A stretch of DNA of 64,000 nt from Wenzhouxiangella limi (GCF_010499265.1 NZ_JAAGSC010000043.1:193843-257842), one strand, 5' to 3'; positions 45,112 to 53,507 are shown, counted from the first letter of the stretch. Notes: generated from the sequence alone by a model not told the origin. Numbers and translations: made by a program.

Positions 45112-46116
45112 ATGAAGATGAGCATGCTGACGATGGCCGTTGGCGCCGTCGCGATGATGAGTCAGGCGGCCGTGGCCGAAACCGACTTCGACGATCGCTG
45201 GTATATTTCACCGGCCGTCGGCTTTGCCCGGCCACACGACGACCGGCTGGGCGATGATGGTCCTTATTACGGCCTGAGTTTCGGGCGTTTCGTGACGCCG
45301 CAGTTCAGCGTCGACCTGCGACTGGATCGCTACAAGACCGAGTTCGACGAGCAGACGCCCGGCGACAGCGAGACAATCCGCCTCAACTCCTACGGGGTGG
45401 TCGGTCGCTACCACCTTGATGTCGGCGACGCTGCGACCCGGCCGTACCTGCTGATCGCGGGCGGGATCCAGGAACACGCCAGCTACTTCGACGACGGTCG
45501 CGACATTTACGGCTCGCTCGGTGCCGGGCTGGCTCATCGGCTGAACGATCGTTTGTCGCTGCGCGCCGAGCTGGAGGGTCGCTACGACAACGACCGCGAC
45601 ACCTTCAACCGCTCGCGTGGTTTCATAGATATCCTCGGGACGGTTGCGCTCACCGTTCGCCTGGGTGAACTGCCCCCGCCACCGGCACCGCGCTCCGAGC
45701 CGGCGCCGCCTCCGCCGCCCCCAGCGCCTGCTCCCGAGCCGGAACCGGAGCCGGAGGTGATCTTCGAGTTCGATGCCATGGTGACCTTCGAGCTGGATTC
45801 GGCCGAGCTGCGGTCCGAAGCGGTTGCGGAACTGAACGAAGCCGCCGCCCTGCTCAATCTGCACGAGGAACTGGTGCGGATCGAAGTGGCCGGGCACACC
45901 TGCGACCTGGGGCCTGAAGCCTATAACCAGGGCCTGTCCGAGCGCCGAGCGAGCGCGGTTCGGGATTATCTGGTCGACGAAGGCGACGTGGATCCGGACC
46001 GTCTGGTCATAAGCGGATACGGTGAAGACCGGCCGAAGGTGCCAAACACTTCCACCGAGAACCGACAGCAAAACCGTCGGGTTGAGCTGGTGGTGCTGGA
46101 GCGCAGCGACGACTGA
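45112..46116 (+). CDS. OmpA-family outer-membrane porin-like protein
   Basis: A 334-residue protein with signal peptide (1-22). An N-terminal eight-strand barrel-like part (about 25-185; Y-I-S-P-A-V-G-F-A, R-P-Y-L-L-I-A-G-G) is followed by a proline-rich hinge (about 187-220) and the OmpA C-terminal domain (about 222-330) with F-E-L-D-S-A-E-L-R, G-H-T-C-D-L-G, L-S-E-R-R-A and N-R-R-V-E-L. Cysteine C264 stands where E. coli OmpA has the aspartate that binds diaminopimelate. ATG 45112 follows a GGGAAG. A TAAAAT at 45023-45028 may be its -10 box. A strong terminator follows. Confidence 0.9.
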   Translation: MKMSMLTMAVGAVAMMSQAAVAETDFDDRWYISPAVGFARPHDDRLGDDGPYYGLSFGRFVTPQFSVDLRLDRYKTEFDEQTPGDSETIRLNSYGVVGRYHLDVGDAATRPYLLIAGGIQEHASYFDDGRDIYGSLGAGLAHRLNDRLSLRAELEGRYDNDRDTFNRSRGFIDILGTVALTVRLGELPPPPAPRSEPAPPPPPPAPAPEPEPEPEVIFEFDAMVTFELDSAELRSEAVAELNEAAALLNLHEELVRIEVAGHTCDLGPEAYNQGLSERRASAVRDYLVDEGDVDPDRLVISGYGEDRPKVPNTSTENRQQNRRVELVVLERSDD

Positions 46117-46136
46117 TCGCTTGCAGATAAACCTGT

Positions 46137-46168
46137 GAAAAAAGCCGGCCCTCGCGCCGGCTTTTTTC
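46137..46168. terminator. Bidirectional intrinsic terminator between ompA-like gene and sufE
   Basis: GAAAAAAGCCGGC (46137-46149) pairs perfectly with GCCGGCTTTTTTC (46156-46168) around a six-base loop. A runs on one side and T runs on the other allow termination of both convergent genes. Confidence 0.93.
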
Positions 46169-46177
46169 ATGGGCGCT

Positions 46178-46600
46178 TCAGGATCGGGCCGAGGCGGCCG
46201 TGTTGCGCACGGCCTGAAGCATGGCGGCCAGCCCGTTGGCGCGGGTGGCCGAAAGATGTTCGCTCAAGCCGATCGCTTCGATGAACTCGGGCTCAGTGGC
46301 CAGGATTTCCTCGGCGCTGCGCCCTGAATACACGCGCAGAAGCAGCGCGATCAGCCCCGAAACAATGGCCGCATCGGAGCAGGCGCGGAACTCCAGGCGC
46401 TGGGCGTCACCCTCGGGAATGAACCAGACGTTGGACTGGCAGCCGGCGAGCAGCCGGTCGTCGGTTCGCTGTTCGGGCGGCACGGGCGGCAGTTTCTTGC
46501 CCAGGTCGATCAGGTACTGATAACGCTCCATCCAGTCTTCGAAAAAACCGAACTCCTCGATGATTTCCTGCTGGGCCTGTTGCGCGGTCGCTGTACTCAT
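46178..46600 (-). CDS. sufE: SufE-family sulfur acceptor protein
   Basis: A 140-residue protein that takes persulfide sulfur from the cysteine desulfurase SufS for Fe-S cluster assembly. The conserved block [10 protein letters not shown] carries the acceptor cysteine near residue 54. The C-terminal [15 protein letters not shown] motif fits SufE/CsdE. Its start overlaps the cysS stop (ATGA), so the two are coupled. The rest of the suf operon is not in this window. Confidence 0.93.
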   Translation of the reverse strand: MSTATAQQAQQEIIEEFGFFEDWMERYQYLIDLGKKLPPVPPEQRTDDRLLAGCQSNVWFIPEGDAQRLEFRACSDAAIVSGLIALLLRVYSGRSAEEILATEPEFIEAIGLSEHLSATRANGLAAMLQAVRNTAASARS

Positions 46601-47958
46601 CGGTTGGCGGTCTCCCAGGTCGTTCCGTTTGGGCCATCTTTCAACACGATACCTTGCCTGGCGAGATCATCGCGTATGCGGTCGGCGGCGGCAAAGTCGC
46701 GCTGCTGTCGCGCGGCGTTGCGTTGTTCGATCAACTCTTCAATCTCATCGGGCTCGATGTCGACTTGTGCGCTGCGGCGCTCGGACCATTCTTCGGGTGA
46801 TTGCTGAAGCAGTCCGAGCACGGCGCCGCTGGTGCGCAGGCAGGCTGCGGCGGTGCCGTCGTCCGATCCGACCCGGCGCGCGACCTGGTTGAGGGCGGCC
46901 AGAGCGGTGGGCGTGTTGAGATCGTCTTCCAGCGCAGCGACGACCGCCGCATCCGGCTCGGCGGCGCGGCCATCGTCGTGGTCTTGCAGCAGACCATAGA
47001 GGCGATCGAGCGTGGCCTGGGCCTGCTCCAGCGCCTTGTCCGACCAGTCCAGCGGCTGTCGGTAATGGGCCGACAGCAGGACATATCGCATCACCTCTCC
47101 GGGCCACTGCTTGAGCAGTTCATGCACCACCAGGGTATTACCCAGTGACTTCGACATCTTGCGCTTGTCGACAGTCACGAAGCCGTTGTGCATCCAGTAG
47201 CGGGCAAAGACTTCCGTGCCGTGCGCGCAGCGACTCTGGGCGATCTCGTTTTCGTGGTGCGGAAAGACCAGATCCTGGCCGCCGGCATGAATATCGATCA
47301 CCTCGCCGAGATGAGCCGCCGACATGGCCGAGCACTCGATATGCCAGCCGGGGCGGCCGCGCCCCCAGGGGCTGTCCCAGCCGGGCTGGTCCTGGGTCGA
47401 TGGTTTCCACAGCACGAAATCACCGGGGTTGCGCTTGTAGGGCGCAACCTCGACCCGTGATCCGGCGATCATCTCGCGTCGATCGCGGCGCGAAAGCTGA
47501 CCATAGTCGGGGAAAGTGCCCACGTCGAACAGGACATGCGCTTCGGCGACATAGGCGTTTCCCTGCTTGATCAGGCGCTCGATCATGGCGATGATTTCGG
47601 CGATATGGTCGGTCGCGCGCGGCTCGATGGTCGGCTGTTCTACCCCCAGTTTGGCCATGTCGGCGTGGTAGGCGTCGGCATAGCGCCGCGAGATGACGCT
47701 GATCGGCACGCCCTCGCTGGTTGCGGTCTGATTGATCTTGTCGTCGACGTCGGTGATGTTGCGGGCGTAGACCACGGAGGGAAAATTGCGACGGAGGACG
47801 CGGTAAAGCAGGTCGAAGATCACCGCCGGGCGCGCGTTGCCGATGTGGGCATAGTTGTAGACCGTCGGGCCGCAGGCGTACATCGTTACCCGTTCGGGAT
47901 CCTGCGGCACGAAGGCTTGCTTGCGCCGGGTCAGGGTGTTGTAGATCTCTAGGCTCAT
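46597..47958 (-). CDS. cysS: Cysteinyl-tRNA synthetase
   Basis: A 453-residue class I synthetase charging tRNA-Cys. It shows [15 protein letters not shown] (HIGH motif and zinc cysteine), the editing-free zinc site residues (W-H-I-E-C-S-A-M and [11 protein letters not shown]), and K-M-S-K-S-L-G-N. Length is close to E. coli CysS (461). A TACAAT at 47984-47989 lies between cysS and pepQ on the plus strand. Coupling with sufE joins two cysteine-using functions. Confidence 0.97.
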   Translation of the reverse strand: MSLEIYNTLTRRKQAFVPQDPERVTMYACGPTVYNYAHIGNARPAVIFDLLYRVLRRNFPSVVYARNITDVDDKINQTATSEGVPISVISRRYADAYHADMAKLGVEQPTIEPRATDHIAEIIAMIERLIKQGNAYVAEAHVLFDVGTFPDYGQLSRRDRREMIAGSRVEVAPYKRNPGDFVLWKPSTQDQPGWDSPWGRGRPGWHIECSAMSAAHLGEVIDIHAGGQDLVFPHHENEIAQSRCAHGTEVFARYWMHNGFVTVDKRKMSKSLGNTLVVHELLKQWPGEVMRYVLLSAHYRQPLDWSDKALEQAQATLDRLYGLLQDHDDGRAAEPDAAVVAALEDDLNTPTALAALNQVARRVGSDDGTAAACLRTSGAVLGLLQQSPEEWSERRSAQVDIEPDEIEELIEQRNAARQQRDFAAADRIRDDLARQGIVLKDGPNGTTWETANR

Positions 47959-48037
47959 GGCGTCGGTGCGCTTGCGTGCGCGCTACAATTCGGGGCGAAG
48001 ACAGCTTGCCAGTTTACCCAATTTCCCAAGGCCGCCC

Positions 48038-49369
48038 ATGAACCTGACCCAGGAACTGCTCTACGCCCGCCACCTCGAGCATCGTCGCGACGTGGTCGAT
48101 CAGGCGCTGGCCCGGCTCGGCTACGACGCCCTGCTGATCCACTCCGGCCGCCCGCGCGCGCGCTTGTTCGACGACCAGCATCCGCCGTTTCGCGCCCACG
48201 CGCCGTTTGTGGCCATGGTGCCGCTGCCGCTGGCCGCTGACTGCCTGCTGGAGTTCCGGGTCGGCGAGCGGCCCCGTCTCTGGTACTGCCAGCCGGAGGA
48301 TTTCTGGCACATGGCACCCTCCGACCCGGAACCCTGGTGGGCGGATTCTTTTGAAATACGTGCCGTCACTGATGCCGCGGCGTGGGCGTCGCGTTTCCGC
48401 AACCGGCGCGCGCTGGCCGCGATCGGTGATCCGGCGGATTTGGGACCGCTGGGCGAGGAAGTTGCGCTCAACCCGCCCGATCTGCTGCACTGGCTGGCCG
48501 AAGATCGGACGGTCAAGACCGCCTGGGAACGCGAATGCCTGCATCGCGCCAACGACGTCGCCGCCAGCGCGCACCGGACCGCGGCCGATGCGTATCGGGC
48601 CGGGAGCAGCGAACTGGAGATCCACCTGGCCTATCTGGCCGCTGCTGGTCAGGACCAGGATCAGCTGCCGTATTCGAGCATTGTCGCGCTCAACGAGCAC
48701 GCTGCCGTGCTCCACTATCAGCACCGCTGTCCGGAAAGGCCGGCGTCTGCGCGCAGTTTTCTGATTGACGCCGGCGCCAGCCACTGCGGCTACGGCAGCG
48801 ATATCACCCGGACCTGGACCAGCCATGCCGACAGCGGACCTTTTGCGGCCCTGATCAGCGAGATGGACGCCCTCCAGCAGCGGCTGTGCCGCGCGATGTG
48901 TCCGCGGGTCTCTTTTGTTGACCTGCATCGCCAGGCGCATCATGGCATCGCCCACATCCTCCACCACGCCGGGATCGTCGATCTGCCGGCCGATGAGATC
49001 GTGGAGGCCGGGATCAGCCGCTATTTCTTCCCGCACGGACTCGGACATTTTCTGGGCGTGCAGGTGCACGACGTCAACGGTCTGGTCGACGCCGACGGTC
49101 AGGCGCTGGCGCCGCCGGCGTCGGATCCCCATCTTCGGCTGACGCGGGAACTGGTCGCCGGCAACGTGGTGACCGTGGAGCCGGGCTTGTACTTCATCCC
49201 GATGCTGCTGGAGCGGCTGCGGGCCAGCGAGTTCTCAGGCCGGATTGACTGGACGGCGGTGGAGCAGTTGCGCAGCTTCGGCGGCATCCGCATCGAGGAC
49301 AACGTGCTGGTGACCGAGTCCGACCCGGTCAACCTGACCCGCAAGGCTTTTGCCGCCGCAGTCGCTTAA
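48038..49369 (+). CDS. pepQ: Xaa-Pro dipeptidase PepQ
   Basis: A 443-residue metal-dependent dipeptidase cleaving dipeptides with C-terminal proline. Pita-bread fold metal ligands appear in order: L-I-D-A-G-A and Y-G-S-D-I-T-R-T (two aspartates), F-F-P-H-G-L-G-H-F-L-G (histidine), T-V-E-P-G-L-Y (glutamate) and G-G-I-R-I-E-D-N (glutamate). Length equals E. coli PepQ. ATG 48038 starts directly at the conserved N-terminus. It lies 79 bases from the divergent cysS. Confidence 0.96.
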   Translation: MNLTQELLYARHLEHRRDVVDQALARLGYDALLIHSGRPRARLFDDQHPPFRAHAPFVAMVPLPLAADCLLEFRVGERPRLWYCQPEDFWHMAPSDPEPWWADSFEIRAVTDAAAWASRFRNRRALAAIGDPADLGPLGEEVALNPPDLLHWLAEDRTVKTAWERECLHRANDVAASAHRTAADAYRAGSSELEIHLAYLAAAGQDQDQLPYSSIVALNEHAAVLHYQHRCPERPASARSFLIDAGASHCGYGSDITRTWTSHADSGPFAALISEMDALQQRLCRAMCPRVSFVDLHRQAHHGIAHILHHAGIVDLPADEIVEAGISRYFFPHGLGHFLGVQVHDVNGLVDADGQALAPPASDPHLRLTRELVAGNVVTVEPGLYFIPMLLERLRASEFSGRIDWTAVEQLRSFGGIRIEDNVLVTESDPVNLTRKAFAAAVA

Positions 49370-49388
49370 CTCGAACTGGGCCGGTGGC

Positions 49389-50843
49389 ATGACCAGGGAC
49401 TTTCTCGCCGATCTTGCCGGCGTGCTCGATGCGCCCGGCCTGCTGTTGCCGGGCCAGGACCTGACCCGCTACGAGCGCGAGTGGCGCGGCCGCTACGAGT
49501 CCCGGGCGCTGGCCGTGGCCCGGCCGGCGGACGTCGCCATGCTCTCTGCGCTGGTGGAGTGTTGCCTTCGTCATGGCGTGGCCATGGTGCCCCAAGGCGG
49601 TAATACCGGGCTGGTCGGTGGGGCCGTGGCCTGCGGCGAGCGGCGCGAGCTGTTGATCAGCCTGGAGCGCCTGCGCGCGGTGCGCAAGCTTGATTCCGAC
49701 TCGGCCTGCCTGACGGTCGAGGCCGGCTGCACGCTGGGCGCGACGACCCGGGTGGCTGCCGCGCAGGGCTGGCGCTTGCCGCTGGCGCTGGCCTCCGGCG
49801 ACAGCGCCACCATCGGCGGTGTGTTGGCGACCAACGCCGGCGGCAACGAAACCATCCGCTTCGGCAACGCCCGGCACATGGTGCTCGGGCTGGAAGCGGT
49901 GCTGGCCGATGGATCGATCTGGCGCGGGCTGTCGCCGCTGCGCAAGGACAACGCCGGCTACGATCTGGCCCAGCTGCTGGTCGGCTCGGAAGGCACGCTG
50001 GGCATCATCACTGCCGCATCCCTGGCGCTCAAGCCGCTGCCGCGCCAGCGCGAAGTCGCCTGGCTGGCCGTTCCGTCGCCGGCTTCAGCCCTGGCAGTAC
50101 TGCGCCGGGTGCGCCAGGCCGTGGGAGAAACCATCACTGCCTTCGAGGTCATGCCGGCCCTGGCGATCGAGTTCGCGCTGGCGCATCGGCCCGGCGCGCG
50201 CTGCCCGGTCGACCCGCAAGCACCTTGGCACGTGCTGCTCGACTGCGATTGCGCTGCGGCCGGCCAGTGGTTGGGCGAGGCCGTGCTCGAATGCCTGGAG
50301 GCCGAATGTGCGGCCGAAAACGTCACCGATGTCGTCGTCGCCCAAAGCCAGGCGCAGGCCGATGCCTTCTGGCAGATCCGAGAAAGCATCTCGGATGCGC
50401 AAAAAGCCGGCGGGGTCAGCCTAAAGCACGACATCTCGGTGCCGATCGCGGCAATTCCCGGCTTCATCGATCAGACGCTGGCGCGGCTACGCGACCGAGT
50501 GCCGGGCATTCGCCCCTGCGTGTTCGGTCATTTCGGCGACGGCAACCTGCACTTCAATCTCACCCAGCCTCGCGAGATGGCAGCCGAAGCGTTCCGGGCG
50601 CGCGAGGAGGAGATCAACGAGCTGGTGTTTTCCAGCGTGCTGGCGGTGGGCGGTTCGATCGCCGCCGAGCACGGCATCGGCTTGCTGCGCAAGGGCTGGA
50701 TGGCAAAAAGCGCCGATCCAGCGGCGCTTTTTGCGATGCAGCGGATCAAGCGGGCGCTTGATCCGCTGGGCTTGATGAACCCGGGCAAGGTGCTCGAAGT
50801 CGATTATTACTCGTCAGCGTCAGCCGGCGACATCTGCGACTGA
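49389..50843 (+). CDS. FAD-linked D-2-hydroxyacid dehydrogenase
   Basis: A 484-residue flavoprotein of the D-lactate/D-2-hydroxyglutarate/glycolate dehydrogenase group. The PCMH FAD-binding domain shows V-P-Q-G-G-N-T-G-L-V-G-G and L-G-T-T-like E-A-G-C-T-L-G-A-T, then D-S-A-T-I-G-G-V-L-A-T-N-A-G-G-N. The C-terminal domain shows K-H-D-I-S-V-P, G-H-F-G-D-G-N-L-H-F-N (metal histidines) and E-H-G-I-G. It oxidises a D-2-hydroxyacid to the 2-oxoacid; the precise substrate is uncertain. It follows pepQ by 19 bases. Its last 37 bases overlap the end of bfr on the other strand. Confidence 0.87.
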   Translation: MTRDFLADLAGVLDAPGLLLPGQDLTRYEREWRGRYESRALAVARPADVAMLSALVECCLRHGVAMVPQGGNTGLVGGAVACGERRELLISLERLRAVRKLDSDSACLTVEAGCTLGATTRVAAAQGWRLPLALASGDSATIGGVLATNAGGNETIRFGNARHMVLGLEAVLADGSIWRGLSPLRKDNAGYDLAQLLVGSEGTLGIITAASLALKPLPRQREVAWLAVPSPASALAVLRRVRQAVGETITAFEVMPALAIEFALAHRPGARCPVDPQAPWHVLLDCDCAAAGQWLGEAVLECLEAECAAENVTDVVVAQSQAQADAFWQIRESISDAQKAGGVSLKHDISVPIAAIPGFIDQTLARLRDRVPGIRPCVFGHFGDGNLHFNLTQPREMAAEAFRAREEEINELVFSSVLAVGGSIAAEHGIGLLRKGWMAKSADPAALFAMQRIKRALDPLGLMNPGKVLEVDYYSSASAGDICD

Positions 50844-51292
50844 AGGTAGTTCTGCTCGCCAAGGCGATCCATCAGCGCAAGCTGGGTCTCGAGGTAATCG
50901 ACGTGGCCTTCTTCGTCCTCGAGAATCTTCTGGAACAGGTCCCGGCTGCCGTAGTCGCGGGATTTCTCCGCGTATTCGACGGCATCGCGGTACATCGGAA
51001 TGGCTTCGTGCTCCAGCGCCAGATCGCATTCCATGGCCTCGCGCGGGGTTTCGCCGATTTTCAGTCGACCCAGATCCTGTAGATTGGGCAGGCCTTCGAG
51101 GAAGAGAATGCGCTTGATGATTTCATCGGCGTGCTGCATTTCCTCGATGGATTCCTGGTATTCCTTTTTGGCCAGACGCTCCAGGCCCCAGTCCTCGAAC
51201 ATGCGCGAGTGGAGAAAATACTGGTTGATGGCGGTCAGTTCGCCCTTGAGTGCCTGGTTCAGCAGTTCGATAATTTTTGGATCGCCTTTCAT
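50807..51292 (-). CDS. bfr: Bacterioferritin
   Basis: A 161-residue 24-mer iron-storage subunit. It starts M-K-G-D and has E-L-T-A-I-N-Q-Y-F-L-H, the heme-binding methionine in E-E-M-Q-H-A-D (M52 in E. coli), the ferroxidase residues E-H-E-A-I and D-E-E-G-H, and L-E-G-L-P-N-L-Q-D-L-G. Length matches E. coli Bfr (158). An AAGGA lies before the start. It is converged upon by the hydroxyacid dehydrogenase with a 37-base overlap. bfd is encoded upstream on the same strand, but bfr has its own promoter. Confidence 0.97.
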   Translation of the reverse strand: MKGDPKIIELLNQALKGELTAINQYFLHSRMFEDWGLERLAKKEYQESIEEMQHADEIIKRILFLEGLPNLQDLGRLKIGETPREAMECDLALEHEAIPMYRDAVEYAEKSRDYGSRDLFQKILEDEEGHVDYLETQLALMDRLGEQNYLQSQMSPADADE

Positions 51293-51309
51293 CTTTATTC
51301 CTTCAAAGA

Positions 51310-51343
51310 AATGTAACGGGTGCGGGTTGGATCACAACCAACC
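51310..51343 (-). promoter_or_regulatory. Promoter of bfr with operator-like inverted repeat
   Basis: On the minus strand TTGTGA (51337-51332) and TACATT (51315-51310) are 16 bases apart. GGTTGG (51325-51330) and CCAACC (51338-51343) form a perfect six-base inverted repeat with seven-base spacer around the -35 box. A regulator binding this repeat would block or modulate bfr transcription; its identity is unknown. Confidence 0.5.
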
Positions 51344-51401
51344 GTCATGATACCGCAGCGCCGTGCAGCGAAGGTGGTCGAAGGCGGAGACCGCGGAACG
51401 C

Positions 51402-51611
51402 CTAGAGGGCGTTGCCGGCAAGAACCTGCAGGGACGAGGCCTGTTGCGGTCTTGCGTGCACCGAGAGAATGACTTCCTCGGCAAATTCCCGGCAGCTTCC
51501 GCATACGCTCGAGCAACCCGTCAAGGCCTGGATTTCATTGAAACCCAGCCCCTCCTGGGCCAAAGAGCGGATGGTGTCTTCCTTGAGTCGATTGCAGATG
51601 CATACGTACAT
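51402..51611 (-). CDS. bfd: Bacterioferritin-associated ferredoxin
   Basis: A 69-residue [2Fe-2S] protein that delivers electrons to bacterioferritin to release stored iron. It starts M-Y-V-C-I-C-N-R-L, giving the first two cluster cysteines (C4, C6), and the other two are in C-S-S-V-C-G-S-C, in the usual spacing. The C-terminal tail is typical. Fur represses bfd in other bacteria and a Fur-like box overlaps the promoter here. The promoter leaves almost no room for a leader. Confidence 0.95.
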   Translation of the reverse strand: MYVCICNRLKEDTIRSLAQEGLGFNEIQALTGCSSVCGSCREFAEEVILSVHARPQQASSLQVLAGNAL

Positions 51612-51618
51612 GGTGACC

Positions 51619-51647
51619 ATAATGTAGCAAATGCGAATCATTGTCAA
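51619..51647 (-). promoter_or_regulatory. Promoter of bfd with Fur box
   Basis: On the minus strand TTGACA (51647-51642) is 17 bases from CATTAT (51624-51619). The plus-strand segment 51627-51645, GCAAATGCGAATCATTGTC, matches the 19-base Fur consensus in 14 positions by my count and lies between the two boxes. Fur with iron should repress bfd here. Confidence 0.65.
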
Positions 51648-51649
51648 TC

Positions 51650-51663
51650 TTGATCCAGATCAA
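51650..51663. promoter_or_regulatory. FNR/ANR-type box TTGAT-N4-ATCAA
   Basis: TTGATCCAGATCAA is a perfect palindrome matching the FNR/Anr/Dnr consensus. It is centred about 42 bases upstream of the expected bfd transcription start, the usual class II activator position. The divergent DUF427 gene begins 87 bases away and could also respond. Confidence 0.6.
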
Positions 51664-51749
51664 TTTTGGCGCGGGTCTGCGGTTTCGCTTGATTTTGACG
51701 CTCGACGGGGCATGGTCCCTGGCCGTCCAACAGCGAATTCGCAGCCCTC

Positions 51750-52223
51750 ATGAAGCTATTGCCCGAGCAGGAATCGGTCTGGGATTACCCGCGCCCGCCG
51801 GCCATCGAGTCGATCGACTGGCCCCTGAAAGTGGAACACGCCGGCCACGTGCTGGCCGAGACGACCGCGGGCGTGAGGGTTCTGGAGACTTCGCATCCGC
51901 CGTGCTTCTATTTCCCTGAAGCCGACGTTGACTTCCGCTACCTGGAGCCGAGCCAGACCCGGACATTCTGCGAATGGAAAGGGCAGGCGCGCTACTGGCA
52001 TCTGCGCATCGGTGATCAGCTGATTCACGACGTCTGCTGGGCCTATCCCGATCCGACCGATGCCCGCCTCAGCGCTCGCGTGTCGTTCTACGCCGGGCGC
52101 GTGGAGGCCTGTTACGTGGCCGGCGAGCGCATCCGGCCGCAGGAAGGTGATTTCTACGGCGGCTGGATTACCTCCTGGGTGAAGGGGCCGTTCAAGGGCG
52201 GGCCCGGTACGCGCGGCTGGTAG
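51750..52223 (+). CDS. DUF427-domain protein
   Basis: A 157-residue soluble protein. The DUF427 fold occupies the centre and C-terminus (about 25-125), with V-R-V-L-E-T-S-H-P-P-C-F-Y-F-P, T-F-C-E-W-K-G-Q-A-R-Y-W and V-S-F-Y-A-G-R-V. The C-terminal tail F-Y-G-G-W-I-T-S-W-V-K-G-P-F-K-G-G is also seen in longer relatives. The function of the family is unknown. ATG 51750 lacks a strong ribosome site. It is divergent from bfd across a 138-base region holding Fur and FNR-type sites. Confidence 0.85.
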   Translation: MKLLPEQESVWDYPRPPAIESIDWPLKVEHAGHVLAETTAGVRVLETSHPPCFYFPEADVDFRYLEPSQTRTFCEWKGQARYWHLRIGDQLIHDVCWAYPDPTDARLSARVSFYAGRVEACYVAGERIRPQEGDFYGGWITSWVKGPFKGGPGTRGW

Positions 52224-52298
52224 CCGCGCCCGGCTTTGGCGTTTTGCTGATTGCGCTCGGGCCATACTCGGCGCTGACTTTGCATTGGGACGCCTGCC

Positions 52299-52679
52299 AT
52301 GAATCCTGTTCTTCTTCTCGGTGCACTGCTGGGGCTGCTTTCGGTCATCATCGGCGCCTCGGCCGAGCATCTCATCCAGCAGCGCGTGGACGACGAGGTC
52401 TGGCGCTGGGTCATGACCGCCGTGCGCTATCACCAGGTCGGCGCGGTGGTCGTGACCGCGCTGGGTCTGGGCCTGGCCGCCGGTGCGCGGCCGGCTCGGC
52501 GTCTCAATCTGGCGGCCGGGTTCCTGGTGGCCGGCACCGTGCTTTTCAGCTTCAGTATTTATGCCGCGGCGCTGACGGGTATCGACGAGTTGACCTACGT
52601 CACGCCGCTGGGTGGTGTGACCCTGATGTTCGGCTGGCTGCTGCTGGCCTGGGCGGCGCTGGGCGTGACCCGGGACTGA
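52299..52679 (+). CDS. DUF423 small membrane protein
   Basis: A 126-residue inner-membrane protein with four predicted helices, of the DUF423/YgdD family. It starts with L-L-L-G-A-L-L-G-L-L-S-V-I-I-G-A-S-A-E-H and contains T-A-V-R-Y-H-Q-V-G-A and L-F-S-F-S-I-Y-A, followed by T-P-L-G-G-V. The G-A-F-G-A-H of many relatives is G-A-S-A-E-H here. No function is known. It lies six bases before nei, so both may be cotranscribed. Confidence 0.88.
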   Translation: MNPVLLLGALLGLLSVIIGASAEHLIQQRVDDEVWRWVMTAVRYHQVGAVVVTALGLGLAAGARPARRLNLAAGFLVAGTVLFSFSIYAAALTGIDELTYVTPLGGVTLMFGWLLLAWAALGVTRD

Positions 52680-52685
52680 CCCTGG

Positions 52686-53507
52686 ATGCCTGAGGGGCCG
52701 GAGATGTACCGGATGGCGCAGAAAGTGGCCGAAACGGTGGCCGCGGCGCCCTTGACCGAGGTCTGGTTTGCCTACCCTCATCTGCAGGCCCGGGCCGCCG
52801 AGCTGGCCGGTCAGCGCGTCTGCCGGGTTCGCACCCAGGGCAAGGCGCTGCTGATCGAGTTCGAGCAGGGCCATACGATCTATACCCACAACCAGCTCTA
52901 CGGGCGCTGGATGTTTTCAGCCCCCGATCGCCGCCCGGATACGCGCCGGCAGCTGCGCCTGGCGCTGAGCACCCTGCAGCGCTCGGCGCTGCTCTACAGC
53001 GCCTCCCAGATCGATCTGATCGAGCCGGGCCGGCTGGCAGACCATCCGTTTCTGCGCCGCGCCGGGCTCGATGTGCTCTCGACTAGCGCCGACCCCGCGG
53101 CCATCGAAGAGTGGATCGCGCAACCGCGCTTTGCCCGGCGGCGGCTGGGCCATCTGCTGCTCGACCAGTCCTTTCTGGCCGGCGTCGGCAACTACCTGCG
53201 CTCCGAAATCCTGTACCTGGCTCGCCTGCACCCTGACACCCGTCCGGTCGACCTGGGCGGCGATCAGCGGCGCGCCCTCGCCACAGCCGTTAGCGATCTG
53301 ATGTGGCGGTCGGTCGAGACCGGCGGGATCACCAACGATGCGGCGCGGGTGGCGGCGCTGCGCAAGGCCGGCTGGCGCCGCCGGGATTATCGCCACTTTG
53401 TTTTCGGCCGTGCTGGACAAAGCTGCTTTGAGTGCGACCGGGCAGTGGCGAAGATCGTGGTCGCCGGACGGCGCCTTTACCTGTGTCCGGGCCACCAGGC
53501 GCATTAA
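52686..53507 (+). CDS. nei: Endonuclease VIII (Nei/Fpg-family DNA glycosylase)
   Basis: A 273-residue base-excision repair enzyme removing oxidised pyrimidines. It starts M-P-E-G-P-E with the catalytic proline and glutamate, and has a lysine in Q-G-K-A-L-L-I and N in H-N-Q-L-Y-G-R. The helix-two-turn-helix G-V-G-N-Y-L-R-S-E-I-L-Y is present. The C-terminal zinc finger reads C-F-E-C then C-P-G-H: the fourth ligand, normally cysteine, is histidine. Length fits E. coli Nei (263). The C-x2-C-x16-C-x2-H finger should still bind zinc. Confidence 0.93.
   Translation: MPEGPEMYRMAQKVAETVAAAPLTEVWFAYPHLQARAAELAGQRVCRVRTQGKALLIEFEQGHTIYTHNQLYGRWMFSAPDRRPDTRRQLRLALSTLQRSALLYSASQIDLIEPGRLADHPFLRRAGLDVLSTSADPAAIEEWIAQPRFARRRLGHLLLDQSFLAGVGNYLRSEILYLARLHPDTRPVDLGGDQRRALATAVSDLMWRSVETGGITNDAARVAALRKAGWRRRDYRHFVFGRAGQSCFECDRAVAKIVVAGRRLYLCPGHQAH

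Noticed and set aside
47984-47989. Full promoter between cysS and pepQ
   Set aside because: TACAAT is present, but no acceptable -35 was found, so it is only mentioned in the cysS entry.
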